NCBI RefSeq assembly: GCF_029784155.1
Contig: NC_073691.1
Coordinates: 53,577,978 to 53,641,977 of the forward strand
Direction: 5' to 3'
From: Uranotaenia lowii
Lineage: Eukaryota > Arthropoda > Insecta > Diptera > Culicidae
Length of the DNA stretch: 64,000 bases
In this document: piece after piece, positions 32,867 to 44,330 of the stretch
Position numbering within the stretch: the first letter of the stretch is position 1
Layout of the letters: the number at the start of each line of letters is the position of its first letter
Position numbers and translations under genes: made by a program
Notes under the pieces: generated by a model
Told to the model about the DNA's origin: nothing
The model's input: the letters and a program-made list of their open reading frames with translations, nothing else
Database searches by the model: none

Positions 32867-33006
32867 GCACTATCACACCTAAACCCATCTGATGTAATCT
32901 ATATCCAAAACCTTTTAGAGGAACATAAGTTCATTAAGGTTTTTTAAATTCTCAGTTAATGTCAACAAATAAAGAATGCTTCTTCTTGTTTCAAAAAAAA
33001 AAAAAA

Positions 33007-36000
33007 CTTTCATAATTTCTTTGAACCCCTTTGGGAGCGGTTTTAGGAATACGAAAATATGAAAAAAATATGAATTTCAAGAATCTATTTTTTTCAAATT
33101 TTTAAAGCGACAGAGTCCTAATGCCAGTAATGCCTGGGCCTAGAATGCCTTAGATTGCCGATTAAAATCCTATAAAGTGCATTCAGTAATTATTATTTTT
33201 TTTATATTTTCCAAATAATAATTCTTACAGGCATGAATGTGACCATCAAAAAGGAAGTGAATGTAAACTACCATTGGGTTTTGTGATTTTGCTTGATTAA
33301 AAAACGATTAGCTAATAATAGGCTAATCTCCATTTTCTAATTTGAAGAATGTGAAATAGAAAATCAATTAGATGGTTTTATAAGGAAGAAACAATATTTT
33401 GTTGGATAAAATGTTCTTACTCTTTGCTCCTACTTCAAAATACAATTCCGCTGTAGTATTTTGAGTTAAGAAAAAAACAATTCGCTTAATGAAAAGTGAA
33501 TTTTTTGATAGAAAAAATAAAAAGATTTTTTATGGACCCCTAAAATTCAGAAATGTTAAACATACCCATACAACCATTTGGTGGGTATTTCAAATTTGCA
33601 ACACAAATATACGTGCAAATATACGTGTAAACATGTCGTATATAATACAGCAAAACCAGTATATACGTATCATTTTGGAGGCCATTTAGGTACATTAGCA
33701 CACATATTCTTGATTTGGATTGTATTGAATTACGATTTGCACGATTTGTCATGCGCATCATTTACGACTACCATGATGTTTGTTTTTGGAATATAATATG
33801 ACAATTTACATCATCATATAGATGATTTCGGTTGTAATCTTGAAGGTCTTTGATCAATATGCGATTGGGAATATCTTTATATACGACATTTTTCGTAACA
33901 ATATGGAAAGTTTGACGACTTATTTGGTCGTCTTCTGCGACTTGAGTACAGGGATCTCATTTTCCATCAGTTGAATAAAAAAAAAAGATTATTTCAAAGA
34001 AATGCGTTTTTTGCTGTCAAATTCAAATTTCTATTTAAACTAGCATAAAATAAAAAAAATAAAACAAATTCAAGTTTATATCCTACAATTCACTTTCAAC
34101 GTTCAAGAAGTGATTGTAGTACCTGGACTTGATCCCCTGCCCATACAATCTGCAGTTCATGGTGGTTCCTCGGCGCTATCTGGAATATATAAATTCAAGG
34201 GGATTTGCTTCAAGGGCATTAAACCAAAAGCAAATCGTATATTCCTATAACAAAAACCTTTTAAATCGTAGAACACGCCATCGATGATCTAAAAATAGAC
34301 CAACATTTTGAAACCTCCTTTAATACGATTCCAATCATCGATGTCCCATTATTGCCAGCAAAAACGTTTTACGAAAATAAGACATGCGAATTAATTTGCA
34401 TAGGTATACGATTGCATGCACATTAATACGAATCAATGCAGTTATTTAAGTTTTTGATTTCGATTTATTTTATGCATAGCACGACAAAATCTCTCAGTCA
34501 CGGCTGATCTGCGTATATCGGTCGTTTCACGGATTTTTTGCGAATTGTCGTACACAAAGGTCAAGTTCATATGTACATAAATACGAGTCTCTCTTCTTGT
34601 CGTAATAAAATCATGTAATGCATCTAAATACGATAAAGAATACGACAATGAGTATAAATAACATTCTATACGATGTAATCTGTTAAATAAAATACGACTT
34701 CTGGTTGTCTGGGTAGACAATCTTATCAAAAATATTTATAAAAATTTATATAGCTTGACTTCGAAATTCGTTAAATTAATTTAAGAAATGAGAAAAAACT
34801 GCACTATAAAATTCGGTTCATTCATTTGAAAATTAAATCGAAATATGAAGATGAAATTGATAATATTGTTAACATTAGAGAAGGTTTTTTTCTGAATGCC
34901 ATTATAAAAAACTTAGTTATATAATTCAATTGAGTTTTACTGAAGGGAGAAGCATTTTGATGCTTATGATTGAATGATTGATTTGGTAAATTTAAGCATC
35001 CTGAACTCGAATCTTTTGTTACATTTAGACTATCACATTTAGTTTTAGTAATATAGAGTTTTAAAATTTGTCAGTTTTTTGTGCAATCAATGGTTAAAAT
35101 CTTATTACCTTTCAAACATATACTAAAGAAAAAAAAAACTGATTTTGATTTCGTTTTCCATACTTCATTCAATTAAGGAATTAGAATTTGATGATGATGG
35201 TGATGATGATGATGATGATGAATGTTTTATTTAAAAAAAAGTGATGATCTAGACCAGTGAATAATTTTTAACATAAAAAACGAGTTTTGCTCCTTAAAGC
35301 CTCAAGGTATGAGCCGTTTCAAATAAAGGAATTAAAAATAATAATATTTCTACTAAGCATAACATTTATAATGACATAAACGATATTTTTTAAATTAAAA
35401 TTTTAAGTTATGAGAAAAATTATATCAGATTTTAGATTTTTTTTGCTTATTCTGTTGACAATCTTCAGACGTGAACGCCTGTTACATGGTTTCTAACTTG
35501 TCGATGAAAAACATAAGTATTCGGGCAATGAACTTCGAAGTTCAAACTCAGTTCTTGCTAAGTTTCACTTCTTAATAAAAACCTATTCAAAATTGAGGTT
35601 TTTGTATGTTTAATTTAGAGTTTCACACAAAAGGATGATGCAAATCGTAATTTCCAATTAAAAATCAGTTTTGATTCCTGAACGTTATAAAGTGGCTTAA
35701 AATGAAATGTCACCAAAAGTGATTTTAGACTTCGTGATTTTAGTCAAGCTTCTGACTGGCTTGTTTACACTTTTTTTTAACACCTTTTAAGATTATGTTT
35801 TTTTCCGATACTACGGTAATCTTAATTAATGAAAGCTCGATTTTGAAGGTTTTTTTTGTTAAAAAAAAAGTTTGAAAACACACCGTTGCGCAGGGGTCCA
35901 ATTAAAAAAAAAGAACCTGGTAAAACCCAGCAAACATAAAATCGCATCAGAAGTGATAGCTCGAATCATTAACAGTGTAAATGCAATTCGCAATTCCTAC

Positions 36001-36355
36001 CAATTAAGAAACGATCATAAAAATGGTTACTTAAAGTCGGAATAAATCGGATATGACAAAAAGTCCGCCATGTCTGCAAATTTGTTCTCCCGCGCGGGAT
36101 TCTAGTGAAAAAAAACCTTGGTTTATTCTTTGCATTGAGAAATGCAACCAGATAGCTAAGGATAAGATGGTACATTTGGAAAAAATGTCCAATGAGAGAA
36201 GCAGAAAATATTGTCGCTGGCAACGGTTCGGTACGGCATGCATTGAAATCAACCGTCCGCTTTTGCTTTTAGGATGTTCATAAAAGGTGTTGAATATCCT
36301 CGACTTTGGTAGATGAATGCTGTATTTTCGAGTTGTATGCGATGACTTTATAATG
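33007..36355. other. AT-rich sequence with an ATACGA-rich stretch and a (GAT)n run
   Basis: No supportable gene. Between about 33.6 and 34.7 kb the hexamer ATACGA and its complement recur unusually often (for example 34324, 34408, 34428, 34580, 34628, 34639, 34669, 34691), suggesting a decayed repeat family. A GAT/GGT trinucleotide run lies at 35190-35221. A 95-codon minus-strand frame (34442-34729) has no known domain. Confidence 0.5.
35190..35221. repeat. (GAT)n microsatellite
   Basis: Ten GAT triplets with one GGT interruption. Confidence 0.9.
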
Positions 36356-37565
36356 TAGGGGAGATGGGGACATAATGGCCACCTTAAGGAAAACGCTTAT
36401 TTAACCATAGAGAACAGCTGTAATATGTGAATTACATCATTGTTTCGTGTTCAGACACTCAAATAGTCTATTACCTAATTGGATGAAACTTGAAAAAGTA
36501 GATAAAAACGTTTAAAAATGCATTTTAAAATGTTTTGCCGAAAGCTGAAAACCAGTCACTGTAGAGTGTAGAGGCATAATGAGAAACCCCCGATGCAGTA
36601 TGAGCACCATTATTGAAGGCATAATGAGCGTTTTCTGCCGGGGATTCTAGAAGCAACTGAGTAATAGAGCTACAGCTTGATTTGTATCGTCTGACGATTT
36701 GGCCTATTGGTAAGATGTCGGAGAGGTAATCAGTTGGCTCGAGTGCGATTCCTGGTCGAGGTGATTTTTTTTCATTTATCATTCATGATCATGATTGCAC
36801 TAAACGTTGAGGCGTAGATTCGTCAAACAAAGCAATAACAAAATAATCTAGGTCTGTTTGTAGAATTCAAAGGATTAACACATGCTCATACATTATGTTT
36901 CTGGTGTTTTGTTTGACGGATGATGCTTTGATGCTATAAGCCGTGTAATGTAACAATAAAAAAATCAATCATGAATGGTATGTGCAAAAAAAATCCACTC
37001 GAACAGGAATTGAACTCGAGTCTACTGATTACCTCTCCGACACTTCACCAATAGGCCAAATCGTCAGACGATACAAGTCAAACTGTAGCTCTATTATTCA
37101 GTTGACTTCATCGAGTTGAATTCGTTGCTAGATTATACGGCAGAAAATGCTCATTATGCCTTCATTGATAGTGCTCTGTTCGCCTCTAGTGAACAAATTA
37201 AAGAAAAAAGCGTTTTAAAATTGATTAAAGTGAAAAATCAAAAATTTTATGATGTGGAAAATTGAGAAACAATGTGTAGATCATGTTGCAGTGCGTACAT
37301 TTCAGATCAAGATGATTTAAAGGTCATAAAAGCTTATTTGGTGGTGCTCAAAAATTATAATATTTTCGTCACTTGAGAACCTAACTGGTTATTATTTAAT
37401 ATTTCTGTAAAGATGAAAAGGACATTTCTTTTTTGGTGAAAAATTAATACTATGGGTAGTACGAAACAAGTCCTTATGAAAATTTGTGTAAGAAAATACG
37501 TATTTATTTATAAAAAAGGAGTGCTCATTATGCCCTGGGTGCTCGTTATGCCCTCATCATCCCTA
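36356..37565. mobile_element. 1.2-kb inverted-repeat element with tRNA-like foldback arms
   Basis: The ends, TAGGGGAGATGGGGACATAA plus TGGCCACC and the complement of GGTGCTCGTTATGCCCTCAT plus CATCCCTA, pair over about 22 of 28 positions and both include TA. Inside are long inverted arms (36597-36772 and 36984-37177). No transposase frame is present. Confidence 0.75.
36597..37177. repeat. Long inverted repeat with tRNA-like sequence in each arm
   Basis: Arms 36597-36772 and 36984-37177 share, in inverse orientation, GAAGGCATAATGAGC, TTTTCTGCCG, AATAGAGCTACAG, TTGTATCGTCTGACGATTTG, GCCTATTGGT, GTCGGAGAGGTAATCAGT and CTCGAGT-CATTCCT-TCGAG blocks. The GATTTGGCCTATTGGT and CTCGAGTGCGATTCCTGGTC parts resemble tRNA A and B boxes. 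The spacer is about 210 bp. A transcript could form a hairpin of about 180 bp with mismatches. Confidence 0.85.
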
Positions 37566-38466
37566 TATGAATCGTATAACTAAGTTTGATAAAAAATATT
37601 CATTCATCAATGTATGCAGGGAAATATGTTTTCAACAGTTTTGGCTTCGAAACTCACTTAAATTTTTAATAATCATATTTCCACTGAAAATAATTTATCT
37701 TTCCATATTTAATTTGATTTTTTTTTTCACCAAAAAAACTTGAAACATTTCAAAAGCTCAGTATGTAGATCCCTGTATAAAACAGATTGCCGAAATTGTT
37801 TCACATTCAAGAAATATTCAAGGAATCTAAAATTAAATCAAAATAACAATATAAATTAAATTGATACAGATTGGCATGGCAAGGCTCTACTGCAAAACAT
37901 TAATTTTTATTTATTCATTCATTAACGAGACAAAATAGAAATTTAATTGGTGATGAGAATTTTTAACAATTTCTCAAATACTGGATCAATGTTTTGAAAT
38001 AAAGATAAAGGTATGGGGTTTTTTCCTAAATTATCATTTATTCTCTGAATAGTTGTATTGAACACCTTATTAAAATTTTACTCGAGAAAAAGACACTTTA
38101 TGCTTCAACATAGGATATCTAGTTTTTGTTTTTTATTTATTTTTCATGCATTTAAAGTTATACCATTATATTCTATGGTTTGGTTCTATGATTTGGTTAT
38201 TAATCAGAAAAATATTTGAGAAACCGTAATTTTATATTTTATCATGCTTTGTATGTTATTCCTGATAGTAAAAATAACACAGAAATTCCTATTGATACTT
38301 CTTCAAAATTTGAGAAGTATTTTTCATGAATGGATTTTCGAGAAAACTGAACTTGAAGATCCAAATGTCCAACAAAATTCAAACCACTTTAATTTTAAAG
38401 ATTAGATGTGTTTGGTTAACGAAAACTTGCTTTAAAGTGCGATTTCATAATTAAGTTTTTTCGACA
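37566..38466. other. AT-rich sequence without recognisable gene
   Basis: Only short frames and homopolymers; nothing supportable. Confidence 0.5.
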
Positions 38467-38897
38467 ACAAACGAGAAAGATGAAATTTTATAGCGCCGAT
38501 GTGGTCTAGTGGATAGGCTGGCGTGAGTCTGGTATTGGTACGCCAGGCGTACTGGGTTCGATTCCCGGTATCGGCACGAAAAACTTTTGGGTTCGAATCC
38601 CATAATCGGGCCGACAGGTAAGATGTGTTTCATTAAATAACTGACTATATAATTGGAATGTTCAATCAGTTGCCAGCTAGATTCCTACATCAACACACGA
38701 AATACATTCACCACATAACAGTTCATACGAAACCATGGGGTCCGGGTATGGTGGCGCGCTGCATTGGAGATTTGTCGAACCTAATAATCTAAGGAATGTA
38801 TGTGAACCCATACTTTGGCAGAAACTGCGGGGAATCCGTGCACCCATGGTGGATTACCAACATACATACATATGTACATACAAACGAGAAAGATGAA
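38467..38897 (+). mobile_element. tRNA-derived SINE with 18-bp target duplication
   Basis: The 18-base direct repeat ACAAACGAGAAAGATGAA flanks the element (38467-38484 and 38880-38897) and continues imperfectly into a following T-run. The insert has a tRNA-like head (38495-38576), a second B-box-like GGGTTCGAATCCC at 38588-38600, a roughly 270-bp body containing GGGTCCGGGTATGGTGGCGC, and a short ACAT-type tail (38860-38879). The perfect duplication implies a fairly recent insertion by LINE machinery. Confidence 0.92.
38495..38576 (+). ncRNA. tRNA-like head of the SINE (not a functional tRNA)
   Basis: A full cloverleaf can be drawn: acceptor GCCGATG / TATCGGC with one G-T pair and a discriminator A; D stem GTCT / AGGC around AGTGGAT; anticodon stem GGCGT / ACGCC; T arm CTGGG-TTCGATT-CCCGG. 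The anticodon loop has 15 rather than 7 bases and no sensible anticodon position, so this is a SINE head rather than a working tRNA gene. A and B boxes (TGGTCTAGTGG and GGTTCGATTCC) are intact. Confidence 0.8.
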
Positions 38898-40000
38898 TTT
38901 TTTTTATGTATTTGTTCATGTTTTGACATGAAAACGAATAGCACCTTTTGCCGCCGAAAAATTTTTATTTGATGGAATAATTTTTCAACTATTTGTTTCC
39001 GGAATAATAATAAAATAAAAGTTTAAGTTGGAACAGACCTTTTCCCAAAGTTGGGAGTCCAGCGCTCAAACGTCAAGCTCAATAAAGATGAATGGCATCA
39101 GCCATTGAAAGAGGTTTTTTACAGGACAGATTTCTGAAAACATAAAGGAAAAGCTGCAGAAAAGTTTCAAGTCGTTGGGTGCATTATAAGGGAAGCAGAA
39201 AATTGTTCCGTTTTTTTTCCTTTACGTTTTCTTGTGTCCAGCAACTAGATGGTTTTATAGCCTTCCGTTTAGTGCTGTCCGATAAACTGCAATTTTAGAC
39301 GTGTATGTATTCGAGGAGTCGAAAAAAAATGAAACATGACGCCATTATCAACACTTCTCGGCATTGAAAGCCCATGAAATATGTGTGGCTTGGAAAAAAT
39401 TGCTAAGATGGTTTAGGAAAAGTTTTATGAAAAATCGTTTTAAGATTTAAAAGCTGTTTATGAGACTTTACATAGCTTTTGAATTTTATTAGGAATAACT
39501 ACCTTTAAAATATTGGATTTTCGTCGTCTCTACTGAATATTGATGATAATTACCTGAAAAAAGAAGAGAAAAAGCAAATTTTAGAATGTTGAAAAATTTT
39601 GCTGAAAGTATTGAAAAAACTTAGAGTAACACTGAAAAACATTCATCCCTATTTCGAATAAGCTTTCTGAACCTTCCCTTGCACGAAACCCGCAACGGCA
39701 AACTTGTCCTCGATCGTCAGTACCTACTTTATTTGCCCGGATTCAAACGTCGAAAGTGCACTTTGGCAGCGAACACAAATATTTGATGATTTACTCATCG
39801 CGATTGTGATGAAAAACTTCTCTCGGAGCTCGGAAGCTTTTTTGGCTGGAAGCTGCACTGGAAAACTGCACCCGGTTCTAGAAAAGTCAGCATGTTCCAA
39901 AATTTAGAATTTCAACCCTCTTGTATACATACACATATATTCAAAGATGTAGCCGAAAAACGCATGCCAAAAAGATGAAAATCGGCGATGCAGCACCGAG
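38898..40000. other. Non-coding sequence without recognisable gene
   Basis: Mixed-complexity DNA with frames below 70 codons and no domain that I recognise. Confidence 0.5.
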
Positions 40001-40360
40001 GCACAGTGGGGTAGAGCAAATCAATCGCTGGTAAAAAAAATCATACCTTTTTTATATGAGACCCTAAAATTTACTGAAAATTTCAATTCCTCAGCCTAAT
40101 ATAATAAAATTTCATATACATTTCTTAAAATAATATTTTTTGAAGTGCGTTATAAGAATATTTTGGTATATTTTTATAATTCGCTATTTTTCAGCACCAA
40201 TTTCCCCAACCCACAAAATTGTTATAACAGAAGATTTAAATTTTGTTATAAAAGATTAAAAATTGGTTTAATGTCTTGTTTCTCTAAAGCATAAATTTAT
40301 TTTTTCGATTTCAAAAATGAGTTTCGGCCAAGCCTTCCTAAAGGCTTGTCCCACTGTGCA
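40001..40360. mobile_element. Small MITE with GCACAGTGGG ends (tentative)
   Basis: GCACAGTGGGG at the left and CCCACTGTGC at the right form a 10-bp inverted pair 360 bp apart, with no coding frame between them. GCACAGTGGG-type ends are familiar from mosquito MITEs, but the short terminus and lack of a visible target duplication make this uncertain. Confidence 0.45.
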
Positions 40361-41085
40361 AAGGTTTTCAACTGTTAGAAATTCTGCCAAAAAAAAAAGA
40401 TAAAGAAAAATGGAGCTTCAGTCGTTCGGTTGAGATGGATTTAGGAGCTTAGTTTTTGGAGCCGAGGAGAAATATTGCCAAGATGGGGTGGGAATTAAAA
40501 TCTGCTCACAAAAATACTTACCTCCCTATCCATAAAACTGAAGAGGCAAAAACCCACTTTTGGAGAAAACTTTCTTGAAAGCTGAATGGTTCAGATTAAA
40601 ACCATCACGAGCTTGAAGGGAACACTGCAAGAAAGTGGGAATGAGGTAAAATTCTTTGTTCTTATCGAATTCGGCTCCATAGATAATGGAAAGGTTGAAA
40701 GTCAGCCGTTCATCAAACTCGAGTCGAGGAGCAAAGGGTGTGTGTATGAGATCAGTAAGCCGAAGAAGGTGAAATTTGAAAGGTTAAGTATTAAGTAAAA
40801 TAGAAGATTTGAGTTCACTTCGAAGAGTCTGTGAACTTCACTGCTGGCTGAGTGTGTCTAACTAATGGGTGCATCAGTAGCATTGGATTAATTTTGATTT
40901 TGGGTGTAACATTGTGTCGAAAATCTTTTCGTAGAAGCTGAGATTTGAAACACAATTTGAATTAAATCTTTTCTTTTTAAGGTCATCAAAGAGATAAAAA
41001 TGAAATTCTTTTTTCTTGCTAAAATTTAGAAAAAAAAGCGCACTTCAATCAATCAATCTGAGTTTTTATTGGTATTTATTAAAAG
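40361..41085. other. Non-coding sequence without recognisable gene
   Basis: A 70-codon plus-strand frame at 40586-40798 (from ATG) has no recognisable domain. Nothing else stands out. Confidence 0.45.
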
Positions 41086-41089
41086 ATTC

Positions 41090-42124
41090 CATAAGTAGAT
41101 TTAAGTCGTAGATGGCAGTACTTTCATGCAGTTTAAACCAAATTTAGTCTCAATAATGATTTTCCAGGTTAATTTAGGCCCATATTCATCATTTTGAGGT
41201 ATTTTCTCATAACAGTTTTGTGGAAGTTCACGCTGCAGAAAGCTTTTCCGGATTTGCAAAAAAATCACCAGCACAAATATCTACAACCGCCAAAGTTCCT
41301 GCTCATCTCAACTTTTGATTCAATCGCAAATCTTACCAATAAAACTGCTAGCTCCATCGCAAAGTATAACTTTATTCTTATAATTGGTCCAAAAAATGCA
41401 CTTCAAGTGACCTTGATGTAATTCTTTTATTTTGGATTCAGTGATCTTAGAATTTCCAAAGCGTTCACACGATAGATGTATTTATTTCTTGACCAAAATC
41501 ATCCAGCACTCCCTAATAAATCCCGGATATCCGAAAATTGGCAAGAATTTGGTTAAATAGCAAGATAGTGCTGCCATCTATGACTTAAAGCTAGAGAAAT
41601 AGATTTTGACTATTAAAAAACATTAGTATTTTTGAATCTCAACCCCCAATTCAAACTCAGCCTGAAATCTATGTTTCTTCATTATCTACTTATGAATGTT
41701 AATGAAGAAATCAAGTAGTTTGATAAAGTTTTATAGCTCAATATCAAATTCCTTAACGATGGAAGAGCATCTCTTAAAACCCCCTTTTGAAACCTTTGAA
41801 AACCTTTGGAATTCTGGAAAACTCCTAAAATGCAGTTATCTATTCAAATAATTCGTAGAAGCATTATTATTCACTTTTACACAGTAAATTTTTTTAAAAT
41901 AATCTTGTTTTTGTTGAAAAACTCAAGCGGTGCTATTCTTATTTCGCACCCCTTTTTCACATTTTTGGTTCCCAACGCCAATTGCTACGTTCAGAAAAAG
42001 TAAGCTGCTTGAGTATGCTTGATTTATCCGGATTTACTATGGAATAAAATTTACGTAATTTTCAATCATTCATATTTTAACAAGCAAAACACATAGTGAT
42101 GTTATTCTTATTTCGCTCACTGTA
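41090..42124. mobile_element. Palindromic element, copy 2 (inverted relative to copy 1)
   Basis: Blocks of the 25-kb element recur here on the opposite strand: AATTTAGGCCCATATTCATC, CGCTGCAG, GCAAGATAGTGCTGCCATCT (41561-41580, same direction as copy 1 centre), AACCTTTGGAATTCTGGAAA, CGTAGAAGCATTATTATTCA and the terminal ATTCTTATTTCGCTCACTGT. An inverted pair around AGATGGCAGTACT / GTGCTGCCATCT spans its left half. No coding capacity. Confidence 0.7.
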
Positions 42125-43370
42125 TTTAATAGGAATTTTCGGCTATGTTAGGACATGTAGGAGCAACTGTGTTTTTGAAAAGTTTCACTTGAATGTCCTT
42201 AAACATTCGAGTTCATCACGAGAAAATGGTTTAAAAAATAGTTTTGGTCTTACTTTTGAAAATCTTAATCCTTTGAACTCTTGAATCACAATGGTGAGCT
42301 GAATTTAAAAAAAAAGTGATTAACGTTCTGTGTGATTGTAATTACGATTAAAATATTGAACATCTTAGTTACCAAGGTCCAGTAATTACTATTAATTACT
42401 ATAAATTCGAACAGCTGTAATTTACCAACTACTGATCCAAGTTTTACAAAATTGACCTTTTCGAATAACTTGAAGTGTCTAGTTATACTTTATAGAACAT
42501 TAATTTCCTCCAAAAATCAATGAATTTTAAAATTTCTGTCGAAATAAAGAGGAAACGTTTTTTGAAAACTTCCCTCGACTTCGCTCATGTTTCCAACGGC
42601 TTAACTTATCATGAAAAATTGGTTAAAAACGCTGGACATGCCTTGAGTTGCAAATTTTTTGATTCTGTCTTTTTTTTTTAATTTTCAATAGTACATAAAT
42701 TTAATAAGAATCGTATAAACTGAGTAGTTTTGAAGCCAAAAATCTAAGAAAATTTTTATTGCCACCCGCTCAATTAACATAAGTTTTACCATGCAGTATC
42801 TCTTTTATTTATTATGGTACAAGAATAAAAAAATACCGCTGTAATCTTCAGAATCTGAAAAATTTTATGATTTACAATTTGTTTTTTTTTTTAACATTTT
42901 GTAACATGTATTTTTATTAACAAGGTAAAATGTGCTTATGTTGTTGGAAATTATTTGCCTCTCGCAATTTTCTCTCAAATACCCGACAAGCTTACCCCCG
43001 GACGAAAGCTTTTTGTGCGTTTTTTATTGTTCAAATTAAAAAAAAAATGTTTAAATTATTCGAAACTTTCATGGATCTTATATCATCGCAATTCTTGAAA
43101 ATTTAGATGTACGCCAGTATACGTTTTATAGGGATTTTCTGATGATTCGTATGATTTATTACCCTACAAAGGATAATCGTATCGGGCTGTTAGTTTTTTT
43201 TTTAAATTGTTCCAAACAATTTTTATTTACTTACTTTTAATTCAAATAAAATAATATAGCCATCCAAAAAAAAAGAAGCGTTTTCCGAATGTTGCTACAA
43301 ACGTTAAGCCGAAAACTATTTATCTTTTCCGGCTTTGAAATTGGAACTATTATCCATTTTTTCCATGCTT
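42125..43370. other. AT-rich sequence without recognisable gene
   Basis: Long A/T runs, no frame above about 65 codons with any recognisable feature. Confidence 0.5.
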
Positions 43371-43588
43371 TAACACGTTGCCACGCTCATTTTGGTAGTT
43401 TTACTAACCGGGCCCAAAGAAATTCTCGGAGCGTGAAAGTAAAGAAAGAGAACATCAGGATTTGAAATGCATGGCGAAACTGAGCGGCCAACTTGAGTAG
43501 GAGAGCGTCACCCTTTTTGTTTGTGACGGAGCCTTCCAGGAAATACACCCGTCACCCGAATATGGGTCCCATGGCAACGAACGTGTTA
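43371..43588. mobile_element. 218-bp MITE with TAACACGTT ends
   Basis: TAACACGTTGCCACGCTCAT at the left is matched inversely by ATGGCAACGAACGTGTTA at the right (with a 3-base insertion). The interior is GC-richer than the flanks and has no frame. TAACACGTT-ended MITEs are familiar in mosquitoes. Confidence 0.65.
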
Positions 43589-44300
43589 GGGTATTCACTT
43601 CATTGCCTAACTTAGTTCAATCAGTCAATTATTACAATTTTTGCTTCTGGTTGCATATGTCGAAACCTGTAAATTTACCAGCACATTAATAAATATTTGC
43701 TTCCGAATTATTATTTTCAAAAATGGACGAGGGAGGAACGCTTCAGGGTATTCGTTTGTTGTGAAACTTAGTTCGAATGTATTCGTTATTATTTGTGGAT
43801 CATCTATGCATTTTCCTTTTTTCGACATTCTTCTTTTACTATACAATTTACGACCTGTTTTTTTTTTTTTTTTTTTTTTGTTGAATCTCTGCCACATTTT
43901 AGAGATTACACAGAATTCTTGGATAAAATGATTCACAAAATTTATTCCACGATTGATTCCTTCTATATTGCTACAGAAACATTTCTACATTTCTACAGCA
44001 GCTCTTGCCCTGGTCTTCTGAAAATCTTCATTTCTTTCTTCCCTCTCACTTGCTGGCTTGTTTGTTTTCTCGCAAAATTTTCCACTTTTCTTTCCGATTT
44101 TGGAAGAGTGTGTCGATTTCCTCTGTACACCATGGAGCGAATTTCGAGGCTGTTTTTTTCATTAATTGTTTGAGTTACATTCTCGATATTCGGCCGCGAT
44201 ATGACTAGAGTTGCATCGCTTATGTCTTGCGAAAAAAATTCAGATTTAGCTTCCATTTTTCCACACCAGGAACTGTGAGACAGGCATTATCCTGCTCGAT
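43589..44300. other. Flank of the RTE element, no recognisable gene
   Basis: Frames of up to 126 codons occur because of a 22-base T-run at about 43858-43879 and are mutually overlapping on both strands. No domain is recognisable. Confidence 0.45.
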
Positions 44301-44330
44301 GGTTATGAGGATGTTAAAACAGTTGCTAGG

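Larger units (their letters stand above)
29690..33006 (+). mobile_element. CR1/L2-like LINE, 5'-truncated, with poly(A) tail
   Basis: Contains the C-terminal end of ORF1, a nearly complete ORF2 (endonuclease and RT), a 126-bp 3' untranslated region with AATAAA near 32,967 and 14 terminal adenines (32993-33006). One frameshift and two stops disable ORF2. The element is the most complete LINE in the window. Clade assignment (CR1/L2-like) rests on the RT motifs and the lack of an RNase H domain; a tree would settle it. Confidence 0.9.

Noticed and set aside
33940..37780. Inverted match around CAGGGATCT linking 33.95 and 37.77 kb as element ends
   Set aside because: Only about nine bases match and the flanks do not pair; chance is enough.
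38495..38576. Functional tRNA gene
   Set aside because: The cloverleaf is good, but the anticodon loop has 15 bases, and target duplications show that it is the head of a SINE.
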